A stretch of DNA of 64,000 nt from Lithodes maja (GCA_037953745.1 JBAKBP010001607.1:124001-188000), one strand, 5' to 3'; positions 20,256-30,384 are shown, numbered from the stretch's first letter. Notes: generated by a model not told the origin, from the sequence alone. Program-made: numbers and translations.

Positions 20256-21753
20256 CGAGGTACAGATGGGTTCTGGGGTGTCACCAGCATATCCCTGTGG
20301 CCCAGATGCTACCCCCAGTGAACTTTTCTGTGGCTTCTATGACAATGAAGTCATGGAATACCTCGTCAAAGAGACAAATCACCACCATGCTATCTGTGCC
20401 AACTTTCTTGGGAGGAAGACCAGTGCCAAGATGGTGGCATGGAGAGCTCTCACTGTGGCAGAACTATATGTGTTCTTGGCACTCACAATGCTGATGACTC
20501 ATATAAGGAAGCACATTCTGGCTGACTACTGGATCACTGGCAACATCATAACGACTCCATCATTTGGCAAATACATGTCCAGGGACAGGTACTTCGACAT
20601 CCTCTCCTATCTCCACCTGACAAACAACATGGCAGTCCACCTTCCCGACTCATTATGGAAGATCAGGAAGCTGTATGACATGATACGTCATCGGTTCACC
20701 ACATACCTGATTCCTTTCCAGAAGATGTGCCTCGACGAGTCTCTGGTCCTGTTCCGTGGTAGGCTGCACTTCCGACAGTATATCCCGTCCAAGAGACACC
20801 GCTTCGGCATCAAGCTCTTCATCCTCTGCGACTGCTTGACGGGGTATGTGCTGGACTTTATAGTCTACAGCGGCAAGGCTGGAGAAGTTGTGACTGACCC
20901 TCTCATTGGTTTTGGTGGCGCTGTAGTGAAGAAGATGATGGAGAGGCACTTCAATAATAACCACATCCTCTACACAGATAATTATTACACGTCGCCTCTC
21001 CTGACCAAGTACCTCCATGACCGCAAGACCGGAACTGTCGGCACAGTCAAGGGCAAAAGGAAGGGCATGCCAGGCTACCCAACCAAGACGAAGAAGGCGG
21101 ACATCTTCCACAAGAAGAGTGGCCCCATCCTCTCCATCCACTGGCATGACCAGCGCAAGGTCAACCTCCTCACCACATGCCACAAGGCCCAGATGGTCGC
21201 CACAGGGAAGGTGGACCGAACAACCAAGAACCCCGTCCAAAAACCAGCTGCTGTCCTGGCTTATAACATCAACATGCGCCTCGTTGACAAGTCCGACATG
21301 CAGATGGGCTTCATCGACTGCCTGCGAACATCTTGCAGGTGGTACAAGAAGTTTATCCTGCATACGGTAGATATGTCGATCCTCAATGCCTACAACATCT
21401 ACCGTCTGAGGACTCCAGGAGCCAAGAAGTACAAGTCCCTGCGGAAGTTCCACAAGCAGGTGCTACTTGAGCTCCTGGCTAAACATGCGGGTACACCAGG
21501 CATGCCAATACAAGGACCAGGCCAGCTTGATAGAACGGGGTGTGCTGAATTCTTCAGGAAGCACCAGCTCAGCGCCCTTCCTTTCAAAGCACCAGGTAGT
21601 AACGTTAGGAGTCAGAAGAGGTGCCATGTGTGCAGCCACACAACTCGCAGACCCCGCAAACCCACAAAAACCACTTGGGAATGCCTCGAGTGTCAAGTTG
21701 GACTGTGTGCTGGCACCTGCTTCAACGACTTCCACACTCTAACAAACTTTTGA
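20240..21753 (+). pseudogene. piggyBac B transposase, catalytic and zinc domains
   Basis: About 500 codons encode the DDE_Tnp_1_7-type core. Catalytic acidic residues lie in MCLDESLVLFRG, ILYTDNYYTSP and LVDKSDMQ, and the RQYIPSKRHRFGIK block between the first two is typical of the family. The C-terminus carries a Cys/His zinc-ribbon-like domain: CHVCSH, CLECQVGLC, C and FH. The enzyme would cut at the terminal repeats and insert at TTAA. This part is uninterrupted, and only the frameshift near 20240 and the missing start separate it from function. Confidence 0.88.
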
Positions 21754-22594
21754 AGTGGAAGTGACAACAGTGAAAGTGACACTCAAATGTAGGCTAAGAA
21801 TAATAATATAACTTAAGTATAAGTGAAAAGGACACATAAGTAATAATAAGTGCCTTCAATAACAATATGAACAAGTGAAAGTGACACTAAAATATATATT
21901 TCTAACAATAAATAAGTGAAAATGACACTCAATAAGCCTAGGCCAGTCAAAGTGACAGTATAATAATAATAAAACTAAGTATAAGTGAAAGAGACACACA
22001 CAAGTAATAATAAGTGCCTTCATAACAATATGAATAAGTGACAGTGACACTATATATATTATTAGCTTACCTAACAATACATAAAAGGGGAAATGACACT
22101 ACCAATTATCAAAGTCCAGTGAAAGTGACACTAATAATCATAATAATAATAATAAAACGAAGTAATAAGTGACAGAGACACAAATAAGTTCATATAAATA
22201 ACTTTATTGAGTGAAAATAACATAATAACTATAATAAATGACAGAATAACCAATAAAACACTATCAAATCGCTTCCCGGCATAATTGCGGGTGGAGCGAC
22301 GAGTGCAACTGGGCGTCGTAGCCGGGGCCGCGGTTGAGTGTTCGGACGCGCCGAGGTAAATACGCGGCAAAAGTTACCTCCACTTCCATCACCATCACTC
22401 CGGAACCAGTTGAGCTAGAGAGCTCTACTCAACGCCATTCTACGCAGGAAGGTAAGGCGCTCATTTCTATATATGTTTGATTAATGTAGGTAATATATTA
22501 AGCGAGATTAGCCTTAGTTTACTTTTGTTGATATTCGATCAGATCGCCCGGATACGAGCTCCGTCATTAGGAGAGCCTGCCCGGGCCAGGAGGG
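21754..22594 (+). promoter_or_regulatory. piggyBac B 3' subterminal region with repeats
   Basis: No ORF is seen. At least six AGTGAAA(A/G)TGACAC-like units occur between 21757 and 22180 in AT-rich sequence rich in TAATAATAA. Near 22400-22440 is a block (CAACTGGTT and AGAGCTCTACTCAA on opposite strands) shared with the two MITEs. The extreme right end has CTAATGACGG and CCGGGCGAT on the minus strand. Confidence 0.65.
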
Positions 22595-22598
22595 TTAA

Positions 22599-22866
22599 GC
22601 ACAGTCCCACCCCTTCTAAGAAACCTGCTTTTAAGTTTCCCAAACCCAAGCCAGTCGCAAAAGCTCAGCCGGGTGGGTCAAAGCCCTTTCATATCCCTAA
22701 GTCCGCTTCCCCCCTAGGTCAGTACAGGTATAAACAAGGTAAGTTTGCAGGTCATAAAGGACGAAACTATAACAGACCGGGCCAGGGCCCGTCTTCTGCC
22801 AACGCCGGCCAGTCGGCTAAGCATCCACCACCACCACCACCACCACCATCACCACCACCATCATAA
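22599..22866 (+). pseudogene. DIRS-1 Gag basic C-terminus, copy B
   Basis: This matches 2377-2625 of copy A: Lys/Pro-rich KKPAFKFPKPKPVAKAQ, then GQYRYKQGKFAGHKGRNY. It ends in an expanded CAC/CAT repeat (22827-22863), read as poly-Pro here and poly-His in the overlapping frame. The basic tail probably binds nucleic acid. Confidence 0.7.
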
Positions 22867-22929
22867 AAAAACTAAAGTCTCTCTCACTCCCAGGGCCGGT
22901 CTCACGGCGGGTGGATCAGAGGGTAGTAC

Positions 22930-24574
22930 AGCCGGCGAACCCTTGTCTGCTTACTGGGTCGTTCCGGACGTGTCACCGCGCATGGCCAGTAAATACGTAG
23001 ACTTGTCTTATCTGAACCTCCATATTCCCAATGTGTCATTCAGGATGCTAACAGTAAACCAGATCAGGCTAACACTTCCGCCGGGAGGATGGATGTGTTC
23101 TTTAGACCTGACAGACGCGTATTGGCACGTCTCGGTAAACAAAAGATTTCAACGGTTTCTGGCCTTAAGAATAAAGCATCAGACTTATGTCTTTCAGAGG
23201 ATGCCGTTTGGATTGAACCTAGCACCTCGCTTATTCACGAAATTAGTCCGGCAAGCCCTGATGCCCTTGTTAGAGCAAGGGATCAGGGTTTTATGGTATC
23301 TAGACGACTGGCTAGTGGTGGCAGAGACGGAACAAGTATGCATAAATCATGTCAACATAACATTAAAACATGTCAAAACTCTAGGGTTCAAGGTCAACCT
23401 GGTAAAGTCAAACCTTGTTCCCTCAAGAGTAGTTCAGTGGATAGGGCTGGTCTGGGACACAGCTACTCTCACTCTGAGTCAGAGTGTGGACAATCGCAAC
23501 AGATTTCGCAGGAAATTGTTTCTGTTCCTTCACAGTCTGACTACGACACGGAGAATCTGGGAGTCTCTGGTCGGCTCTCTCAACTGGATTTAACTAACTG
23601 TACGGTTGGGCCGGTTAAGAGTCAAACGTTTAATATTGGAGGGCAACAAATATTTTCCGCTATTGCCGGCGAAAAAATTATGGCCCATACCAAAATTAAT
23701 CCACAACTTGCTAGCGGTCTGGGCGAAGAGGGAAACATTACACTCAGTCATGTCATGGACCTCTCCTCCGCCGACGGTATGGGTAGACACGGATGCGTCA
23801 GGAACGATAGGTTGGGGCTTTCAGTCAAACCAAGGGCACCAGGGTCAAGGGCTTTGGTCCCATTTAGAAATCTCGCACATCAATGTCAAAGAATTACTAG
23901 TCCCCTTATATTTCCTTCAGGCTCACGGCTCTACTTTACGGGGCAAGTCGGTGGCCTTCAGAATGGACAATCTGAATGTGGTTCACTGTATTCAGAAACA
24001 AGGGTCGACGAGATCTCGGAAGTTGCTAAATGTGTCAGAAAAGATTTTTATTCTAGCCAACAGGCTGGACATTCATCTTCACGCATCTTATCTCCCAGGC
24101 GTAGCAAACGTCTGGGCAGACGCTCTGTCTCGGAGAAAGAGCACAACAGTAGAATGGGCGCTCAAGCAAACCATTTTCGACCAAATGATTGCGGAGCCTT
24201 ACCATCCACAAGTGGATTTGTTTGCGTCAGAGGAGACTCACAAACTCCCACTGTACCTCACCCGCCGGACGATAACGCCGGCGGGCGGGCCAGACGCACT
24301 GGTGACAGACTGGAACAGGTGGAGTTCCATTTATCTGTTTCCGCCGCCAGACGCGTCTCTAATGTGCCACGTAGTAAACAAACTACAGGATTATCGGGGC
24401 GTAGTCTCGCTAATCGCGCCCCTGTGGCCGGCGCAGTTGTGGTACCAGCAATTGAAAACGTGGTGCCCGCACCCGGTGTCACTCCCGGTCGGGTTTTTCC
24501 ACTTAGACACAATTGGCAACCGAGAGACCTCGCTGACTTTTGCATTATGGACATTCAGGAGGCCAAGTGGCTAG
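22930..24574 (+). pseudogene. DIRS-1 reverse transcriptase and RNase H, copy B
   Basis: RT blocks run from VDLSYLNLHIPNVSFRML through CSLDLTDAYWHV, MPFGLNLAPRLFTKLV, the active site LWYLDDWLVV (near 23300) and VQWIGLVWD. An in-frame TAA at 23591-23593 interrupts the frame, which then continues into RNase H: WVDTDASGTIGWGFQ, ELLVPLYFLQ, AFRMDNLNVVHCI and LPGVANVWADALSRR. A 223-base deletion at 22996/22997 has removed the RT N-terminus that copy A retains, so this RT cannot be functional. RT and RNase H together would make the circular DNA intermediate. Confidence 0.88.
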
Positions 24575-25605
24575 CACCATATGGTAGAGACGTGACCAAT
24601 AAATTCATGAATCAATATACCCAGTCTATAAAGCGACAGTATCAATCGCATTGGCAAGCCTTTACTTCTTGGATTCTTAGAACAGAACAAACTGTGCCCT
24701 CGGTGGCTTTGGTTTTTAATTATTTAAATTATCTGTTCGAGCAGAAACGTTTATCTGTAGTAACGTTAAAAAATCACTTAACAGCGATTAGGATGCCATT
24801 TTTGGACCTTACCGGTCTCACCATACCAGTCGCGGAGGAAACAGGTTTTATGAGGGCATGTTTTAAACTCCGCCCACCTCCCCGTCAGCTCATGCCTACC
24901 TGGTCTCTGGACAAAGCATTGTCGTTACTTCATTCCCGTCTGTACCAACATACTGCAGATTTTACATTACTCTTAAAAAAGGCAGTATTCCTTATGGCTT
25001 TGGCTACCTGGAACAGAGTATCTGAGCTGGCGGCGATGAGCAACACACCTAATTGCCTCAGGTTTGGTAGGCTTAATGAATGTGTTCTGATTGCACCTTC
25101 CCCAGGGTTCATAGCCAAGAATGAGCACAGTGAACACGTGTTTTCAGAATTCACGGTGCCGGCGTTGAAAAGGGGAAAGGTGCACCATAATTTATGTCCA
25201 GTGCAAGCTCTAACCAAATATTTAAGAGTGGCACCTCTAAATCACCAGGGTGCTTTGTGGGTAGCAAGTACGGGTAAACGCTTGATGAAACATAGACTGG
25301 CTTCTCTCTTGGTCGAGGTCATTAAAGAGAGTAATCCCGGTGTTGTGGGTAGGGCCCACGATTTACGCAAGTGGGCAGCATCTTTGCGTTTCCTTAAGAA
25401 TTTTTCTGTTGAAGATATTACGTCCACACAGTTGTGGGCCTCTAATCATACGTTTTTGACTCGATACCTTTCAGTTGCTCTAGACAAACCTTCCTTACCA
25501 TGTATAGCTTTAAGGCAGAGGGTCTACAGTAGGTGGCCCCTAGGTCACTTATTGTTTAATTTCATGAAAGGGGGGGGGGGGGGGGGTGCAGTCAGTGTAT
25601 CATAG
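24547..25605 (+). CDS. DIRS-1 tyrosine recombinase (352 aa)
   Basis: The ORF starts at ATG 24547 (MDIQEAKWLAPYGRDV) and overlaps the end of RNase H in another frame, as in DIRS elements generally. The catalytic set is present: Arg157 (ATWNRVSEL), His271 and Arg274 (HDLRKWAAS) and Tyr307 (FLTRYLSV). The N-terminal half has the helical core-binding part with QYQSHWQAFTSW and KNHLTAIRMPF. The enzyme would integrate a circular copy without target duplication, which fits the clean insertion in the RTE LINE. The last residues are a poly-Gly run read from a G17 homopolymer, so the true C-terminus may differ by slippage. This is the only undamaged gene of copy B. Confidence 0.88.
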   Translation: MDIQEAKWLAPYGRDVTNKFMNQYTQSIKRQYQSHWQAFTSWILRTEQTVPSVALVFNYLNYLFEQKRLSVVTLKNHLTAIRMPFLDLTGLTIPVAEETGFMRACFKLRPPPRQLMPTWSLDKALSLLHSRLYQHTADFTLLLKKAVFLMALATWNRVSELAAMSNTPNCLRFGRLNECVLIAPSPGFIAKNEHSEHVFSEFTVPALKRGKVHHNLCPVQALTKYLRVAPLNHQGALWVASTGKRLMKHRLASLLVEVIKESNPGVVGRAHDLRKWAASLRFLKNFSVEDITSTQLWASNHTFLTRYLSVALDKPSLPCIALRQRVYSRWPLGHLLFNFMKGGGGGGAVSVS

Positions 25606-26303
25606 GACGCCCTAGACCCCGCCGGAATATGTGAGCTGTGATACTGTTTTATGGGTGTTGTGATATGAAAATTTCTCTGTACTATTCATTACAGGAAATT
25701 GTGCTAGTACAATTATAGTACAAGCAACAGTGTTGTTGTAAGTAGTTTTGGGCTGTGAAGTAATCTAATTTTAAGCATTGGGAATATTTTGCAAGATATC
25801 TCCACTAGTTTATGGGGTTTATATGTGCACATGTAAACTTATAAGTTTTTATTTTTTCACCACTTAATTTAAGTGGGGTGCCTTATTAACTGGCGGATCT
25901 GTTCTCAGAATCTCAGAGTTAACCCCTTTTTATCAAGCAGGCTTCTTTGAAGCACGCTCCTGCTTGTACCCCTTTTGTATATACTGTATGTGCTGTATAA
26001 AGTTTATGAGCCAAATATATCTTTTTTTTACAAAGTAAGAATACTATGTGGTTGTTTGATTATCTGCCTTTGCTAGAGTTATGATATGATTACGAATGTC
26101 CCCCTCCAGTCTTAGATATCAGTCATAATCGTCAATGATGGAGGGGCCACTAATAAATTATAGGTTTGACTCCTGCAAGGAGATAAAGAAAACCTAATAT
26201 TTAGTAGTGGCCCCGTAATCATTGACGACTGGGGCCCTCCCGACCTTCCCCTTCCCATTCGTTGATGTATTAAGGATTTTGGTTTACTTGATATGTCAGT
26301 GAT
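25606..26303 (+). other. DIRS-1 B 3' non-coding region
   Basis: The region lies between the recombinase stop and the right terminal repeat and has no ORF. It contains the internal complementary region at 26125-26230 and AT-rich sequence with several possible polyadenylation signals. Confidence 0.6.
26125..26230 (+). repeat. Internal complementary region of DIRS-1 B
   Basis: Bases 26125-26156 are the reverse complement of the left end (14025-14056). Bases 26157-26230 are the reverse complement of the right end including its extension (about 26578-26651). The two complements abut, reproducing the junction of the two termini. In DIRS1 this region is the template that joins the ends during circle formation. 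Confidence 0.92.
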
Positions 26304-26651
26304 GGAAGAATGACGCCTGAGTCAGCGTCTGGTCAAAGATCCACACAAGTACATCCACGATTATATGGAAAGCTTATGAATAGTTATTCTTATTTTCTTT
26401 TTGTTTTTTATTTGTTACGAAGTTTTTTCGTAGTGAGAACCCAATTTCATAATGACTGAACCATGAGTGAGGTTGTGTGCGCTCATGATGAAGGCTCCTC
26501 AATTTTTTATGCTCTGCGCGGTAGATTCAATCTACGGCGGATGAGTGTTTGAAGAGGGTGCCTTATGTAATAGGCATAATCGTCAATCATTACGGGGCCA
26601 CTACTAAATAATATGTTTTCTTTATCTCCTTGCAGGAGTCAAACCTATAAT
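26304..26651 (+). repeat. Right inverted terminal repeat and extension, DIRS-1 B
   Basis: 26304-26610 is the inverted copy of 14025-14332. The extra 41 bases (26611-26651, ending GTCAAACCTATAAT) are absent from the left end but are included in the internal complementary region, so they are part of the element. RTE coding sequence resumes at 26652. Confidence 0.9.
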
Positions 26652-27770
26652 GTTGCCTTTATGGACTTGGAGAAGGCCTATGACAGAGTGGATAGAGAAG
26701 GTTTGTGGAAAGTACTTAGAATATACAGAGTAGAGGGCAAGTTGCTGAAAGCAGTGAAGAGCATGTATGAGGGTGCAAAGGCAGCAGTACGTGTGGAGAG
26801 TGAGCAGAATGAGTTCTTTGACCTGAATGTTGGTTTGAAACAGGGGTGTGTGATGTCCCCGTGGTTGTTTACTGTATATATGGATGGAGTCATGAAAGAA
26901 ATACTATCAAGAGCAGTGGATGTTGGTGTATCGCTGAAAAGGGAGGGAATTGAGTGGAAGCTACCTATACTGCTGTTTGCGGATGATACAGTTCTGATGA
27001 GTGATAATGAATGGGAGTTGCAGGGTCTGGTAAATGAGTTTGGAAAAGTGTGCGAAAAATGGAATTTGAAGGTAAATGTGGGGAAGAGCAAGGTTATGGT
27101 CTTCGAAAGGGGTGAAGTCACAGAGTGTGAGGTGAAGCTGAACGGTCAGGCTATGGAGATCGTCAACTCTTTTAAGTATCTGGGCAGTGTGTTGAGTAAA
27201 GATGGGACTATGGATGAAGAAGTGTGGGAGAGGGTACAACAGGGGAACAGGGTTGTAGGAACGCTAAAAGCAGTAACAAGAAATAGGGTGGTCAGTATGG
27301 AAGTGAAGAAGTCCTTGCATGACAGTGTGGTAATCCCGACACTGACTTACGGAAGCGAAGCATGGACGTTGGTTGAGAGACTCAGACCAAGAGTGAGAGC
27401 AGTGGAAATGAATTATTTAAGGAGTGCGTGCGGAGTTACATGGAGGGATAGACAGACTAATGAGCAAGTAAGAAGGAGGTGTGGTGTGGAGGTAGATGTG
27501 CTGGAAAGTGTGAAAAGGAACAACTTGAGATGGTTCGGCCATATGGAACGTATGGAAAGCGAGAGAATGACTAAGAGGGTGTACGAGAGTGAGGTGGAGG
27601 GACAGAGAGGGAGAGGTAGACCGAATGAGAGGTGGAAGGATGGAGTGAGGAAGTACATGAACGAAGGAGGTGCTGGTTGGGGGGAGGGGCGTCGATTGAC
27701 TGGGGACAGAGGTGCATGGGGGCGGTTCGTTCGTGGCCACCCCTTCGGGGATCACGGCGTCAGGCAATAG
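26652..27770 (+). pseudogene. RTE-like ORF, RT C-terminal half
   Basis: This is the continuation of the ORF left at 14024. It starts with the first catalytic RT block, VAFMDLEKAYDRVDREGLW, then GLKQGCVMSPWLFTVYMDGV and the active site LLFADDTVLMSDN. The thumb includes VNSFKYLGSVLSKDGT. The C-terminal region has RNNLRWFGHMERM and a Gly/Arg-rich tail, ending in TAG within the (ATAG)n tail. This half is uninterrupted over 372 codons. The in-frame sequence upstream of 26652 belongs to the DIRS terminus and is not part of the protein. Confidence 0.85.
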
Positions 27771-27794
27771 ATAGATAGATAGAAGCATTTTATC

Positions 27795-27956
27795 ACAGAT
27801 AAGACACCTTAGGCCCGTGAGTGAGGATAATATTTTACGGCCAATCACGCACAAGGCCCCTCAGCGAGGATGATGCTTAGAGAGCCTATCACGGGCGTCG
27901 TTACAAACTTCCACTAGGTGCCAGGTGCACAGCTCATCTGAACAGAGTATAACCTG
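27795..27956. other. Unassigned spacer
   Basis: This is 162 bases between the LINE target duplication and the next DIRS fragment. Two imperfect copies of an AGGCCC...GTGAG/AGCGAGGAT motif occur near 27811 and 27855. Nothing else is recognised. Confidence 0.5.
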
Positions 27957-28603
27957 GCGGGAGGTCCAAACGCATTGATGACGGATTGGAACAGATGGAA
28001 TTCCATCTATCTGTTTCCGCCACCAGACGCTTCACTCATGTGTCAAGTAGTTTAAAAACTACGGGATTATCGAGGCATAGTCTCGCTGATCACGCCCCTG
28101 TGGCCGGCCCAAGTGTGGTACTCCCAATTGAAGACGTAGTGCGAAAACCCGGTGTCACTCCCGATCTCGTACTTCCACTTAGAGACAATTTGAAACCTCA
28201 AGACCTCGCTGACTTTTGCATTATGGACATTCAAAAGGCCAAGTGACTTTCGGTGAAAGCGTGACTAATAAATTTATTAATCAATATACGCTTTCAACCA
28301 GACGTCAATATCTGTCGCATTGGAAATCCTTTACGACTTGGATAGTGGAAACTGACCAGACTGAAGCATCAGTATCAAATATCTTGATTACTTATTTGAG
28401 CATAAACGATTATCAGTAGTACTTATTTGAGCATAAACGATTATCAGTAGTAACACTAAAGAACCATTTGACAGCAATCAGAGTTCCATTTTGTTTTTTA
28501 TTTAACTGGGCTCTCTGTACCACAGGCAGAGGAGAAAGGTTTCATGAGAGCATGTTTCAAGCTTCGTCCACCACCCCGTCAGCTCATGCCTACCTGGTCA
28601 CTT
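27957..28603 (+). pseudogene. DIRS fragment: RNase H end and recombinase start
   Basis: It aligns with about 24280-24900 of copy B, beginning at the block corresponding to GGPDALVTDWNRW. RNase H-distal motifs (WNRWNSIYLFPPPDASLMC) and the recombinase start MDIQKAK are recognisable. Stops, a loss of about 10 codons after MDIQKAK and small indels break every frame. A 30-base block containing GAGCATAAACGATTATCAG is tandemly duplicated at about 28388-28451. It is a diverged relative of DIRS-1 and ends abruptly before copy D. Confidence 0.8.
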
Positions 28604-28637
28604 CAATTCAAAATTTTCAATTCAAAATATTTTATTT

Positions 28638-30279
28638 GTTAGTAGTCTTGGCAAATCCAACGTCAAGGCTATTAACCTAATTGCAATGACGACTTGTCTA
28701 TTTTGACTGCTATGTCGTCATTCCAACCGCGGTTAAAAAGAAAACGTCTAGAGTCTACTCCTTATCTTGCTCTAGGAGACGTACATTAACCAAAACTACC
28801 ACCGAAGGTGAAAAAAGCATAGAAGAGAAGAAAAAGGGGTTTACCTTAGTTACCGCTTAAGGCCCATCCCGTGTTCTGTCATGTGCAGATCCCTGTCGAA
28901 CGTGCGCATGAGCGACCCTCTCTTGTTATCATTTTTTCACGCGCCTCCATTGATTGAGTCCGCTTTTGTTGTGCTCCTTTCAATTCACCCTGTTTAGGTT
29001 CATTTCGGCTTATCTGGCCTTCTTTTTTGTTAGACAGATGTTACGTGATCTAGGGCACACGTAAATGGGCTCCTAAGTGTGTCAAATGGAGACGCATGTG
29101 GAAATAGCCTACCGAAGGTACGGGGGCGCCTGGCGTTCCTCGTGTATGTGTTTCATTCTTTCTCTTTTCATATTCTTTTTCCTGTTAGTCTGGGCATAGT
29201 TTAGCTTTTAGCTTATTTTAGCCTAGCTCGTTTTCTCATTCAGGAATTGCTATGCCCCTATGAGTTTTCATTTTTTCATAGCCTAAGGTGTATGTTTGGT
29301 AAACAATCTGAGATTTCGATGGTGGCGGTGCTGTTTGTAGAGTTTGTGTCGGCCGCATTATAGCGTTATTCCCGAGTCCCCCCTTTCGAGCCTTCACTGT
29401 GTCTCAAGGGCCTGGGCGACAGGTGGTTCGTGATATTCCAGGGATACCCCAGGGGGGCCCCTACTTAACATCACAGGGTTTTTTCGCCCCTGACACATTC
29501 TCTGCTCACGGCTAGGCCTCCCTTTTTCTCACCAGTTTCGTTTACTGGTTTTTTGTTTTCCCTTCATGTTTCACCTCCATCCTTTCATCATCTTTTGCCC
29601 AATCCAGGGGTATCCCAGGGGGGCCCCTGTTTGTGCTAAGCCACCCTTCCTGCCACTTCTCCTCATGGGCTTTGCTCTCTCTCTGTGGGTTGGGTGGTTC
29701 CTGGGGGATGTGCCTCCTCTCCCCTGGTGTGTCTTCCTTGCCTCTCCCTTTACCGGTTGAGTTTGGATTATGTATCAAGGAAGACATTGCTCAGCTTGAT
29801 GGCCATCCAAGCTTGGAGTTCTTAAGGAGATGACGCATTTTTGTGGCCTCTTTTGGTATTCCCTAGACGCTCCTCTCGCTTTTTCGGCGCCGGACCATCT
29901 CGGCCGGTCCCGCAAATTTGCGGGAGCTCGATTCGGTCCTCTGGAACGTTTCGGCTCCCCGCAAATTTGCGGAGATCGCTTGGAGGTCCCGCAAATTTGC
30001 GGGAGGGTTGTGTCGGTACGGTTATGCCTCAATAGGCCCGCAAATTTGCGGAAATAGTTGGTTTTCACTGTTGACCTTTTTTTAGGTCATCTTGTTGCCT
30101 GAAACTACATTGGTGTGTGCACTTCACTGGTGTTATAGGCCCTGCATGTAAGATGTTGAGTGGTGGTTAACACCTTCTCCATCTTTGCAGGTTCTGCTAG
30201 TGCTCTTCCACCTCGCCCGCCCTACTCACCTACCTCTGTGCTCCCGGTTTAGGGTGAGTACAGATACCGGTTTGCATGT
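28638..30279 (+). promoter_or_regulatory. DIRS-2 leader region, copy D
   Basis: This 1.6-kb leader has no convincing ORF and is conserved with copy C. It contains two CCAGGGGTATCCC-like blocks followed by GGGGGGCCCCT (near 29438 and 29605), an AATTTGC palindrome cluster (29909-30051) and pyrimidine-rich stretches. The empty TTAA target of the copy C MITE is near 28858. Confidence 0.6.
29909..30051. repeat. Four palindromes CCGCAAATTTGCGG, copy D
   Basis: Perfect palindromes occur at 29909-29924 and 29988-30003 (CCCGCAAATTTGCGGG) and at 29959-29972 and 30038-30051 (CCGCAAATTTGCGG). Centre-to-centre spacing is about 49, 30 and 49 bases, and the sequence between them is unrelated. In this GC-rich leader the AAATTT core stands out. 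They look like binding sites for a dimeric protein. Confidence 0.92.
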
Positions 30280-30384
30280 GTGTTCCTGTTTCCCCATGCT
30301 CATTCCCTGGTTCTTATTGGACATTCTCTACCCTTACTCCGTCGACGTGCTGATTATGGTGTGTGTTCTTCCAGTGCAGGTAGG

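Larger units (their letters stand above)
18875..22594 (+). mobile_element. piggyBac DNA transposon B (3.7 kb)
   Basis: It is flanked by TTAA at 18871-18874 and 22595-22598. The ends are short inverted repeats, CCCTTCCAGCCCGGG on the left and CCCTCCTGGCCCGGG on the right. It encodes one piggyBac transposase in the plus direction, broken by a single frameshift near 20240 and apparently lacking an ATG. The left end has a 22-base palindrome at 18888-18909 and a second ACCCGGGTG at about 18928. The right end has repeated AGTGAAAGTGACACT-like motifs. It could still be mobilised by a related transposase. Confidence 0.93.
14025..26651 (+). mobile_element. DIRS-1 family retrotransposon, copy B (complete length)
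   Basis: The element spans 12.6 kb, of which about 4.2 kb are later insertions (17828-18313 and 18875-22594 plus TTAA). Its architecture is that of DIRS1: inverted terminal repeats (14025-14332 and 26304-26610), a 41-base right-end extension, and an internal complementary region (26125-26230) that joins the complements of the two ends. Coding order is Gag, RT, RNase H, tyrosine recombinase. It sits in the RTE ORF with no target duplication, and both flanks continue in frame, as expected for recombinase-mediated integration. Gag and RT are damaged, while the recombinase is open. Confidence 0.92.
11948..27781 (+). mobile_element. RTE-like non-LTR retrotransposon, split by DIRS-1 B
   Basis: The LINE covers 11948-14024 and 26652-27781, about 3.2 kb once the DIRS insertion is set aside. 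That is full length for an RTE-type element. Target duplications GAAGCATTTTATC flank it at 11935-11947 and 27782-27794. The 3' end is (ATAG)n with almost no 3' UTR. Single-ORF organisation (endonuclease then RT), a short tail repeat and long target duplications fit the RTE clade; I have not aligned it to references. One frameshift near 13205 breaks the ORF. Confidence 0.85.

Noticed and set aside
22745..22900. Poly-His metal-binding protein start
   Set aside because: The His run is an out-of-frame reading of a CAC/CAT microsatellite. Copy A has only a few units and the frame has no separate start in the element.
25570..25586. G-quadruplex regulatory element from the G17 run
   Set aside because: It is an uninterrupted homopolymer, where slippage or assembly error is as likely. 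A G-run also follows DIRS-2 recombinase, but no conserved G4 pattern is visible.
29909..30051. CRISPR-like array
   Set aside because: The repeated units are short palindromes with uneven spacing in a eukaryotic retrotransposon leader; there are no cas genes and no uniform repeats or spacers.
30148..30190. Short intron in the DIRS-2 leader (GTAAGA to TTTGCAG)
   Set aside because: Splice-like ends are present, but 43 bases is very short and nothing shows that it is coding on either side.
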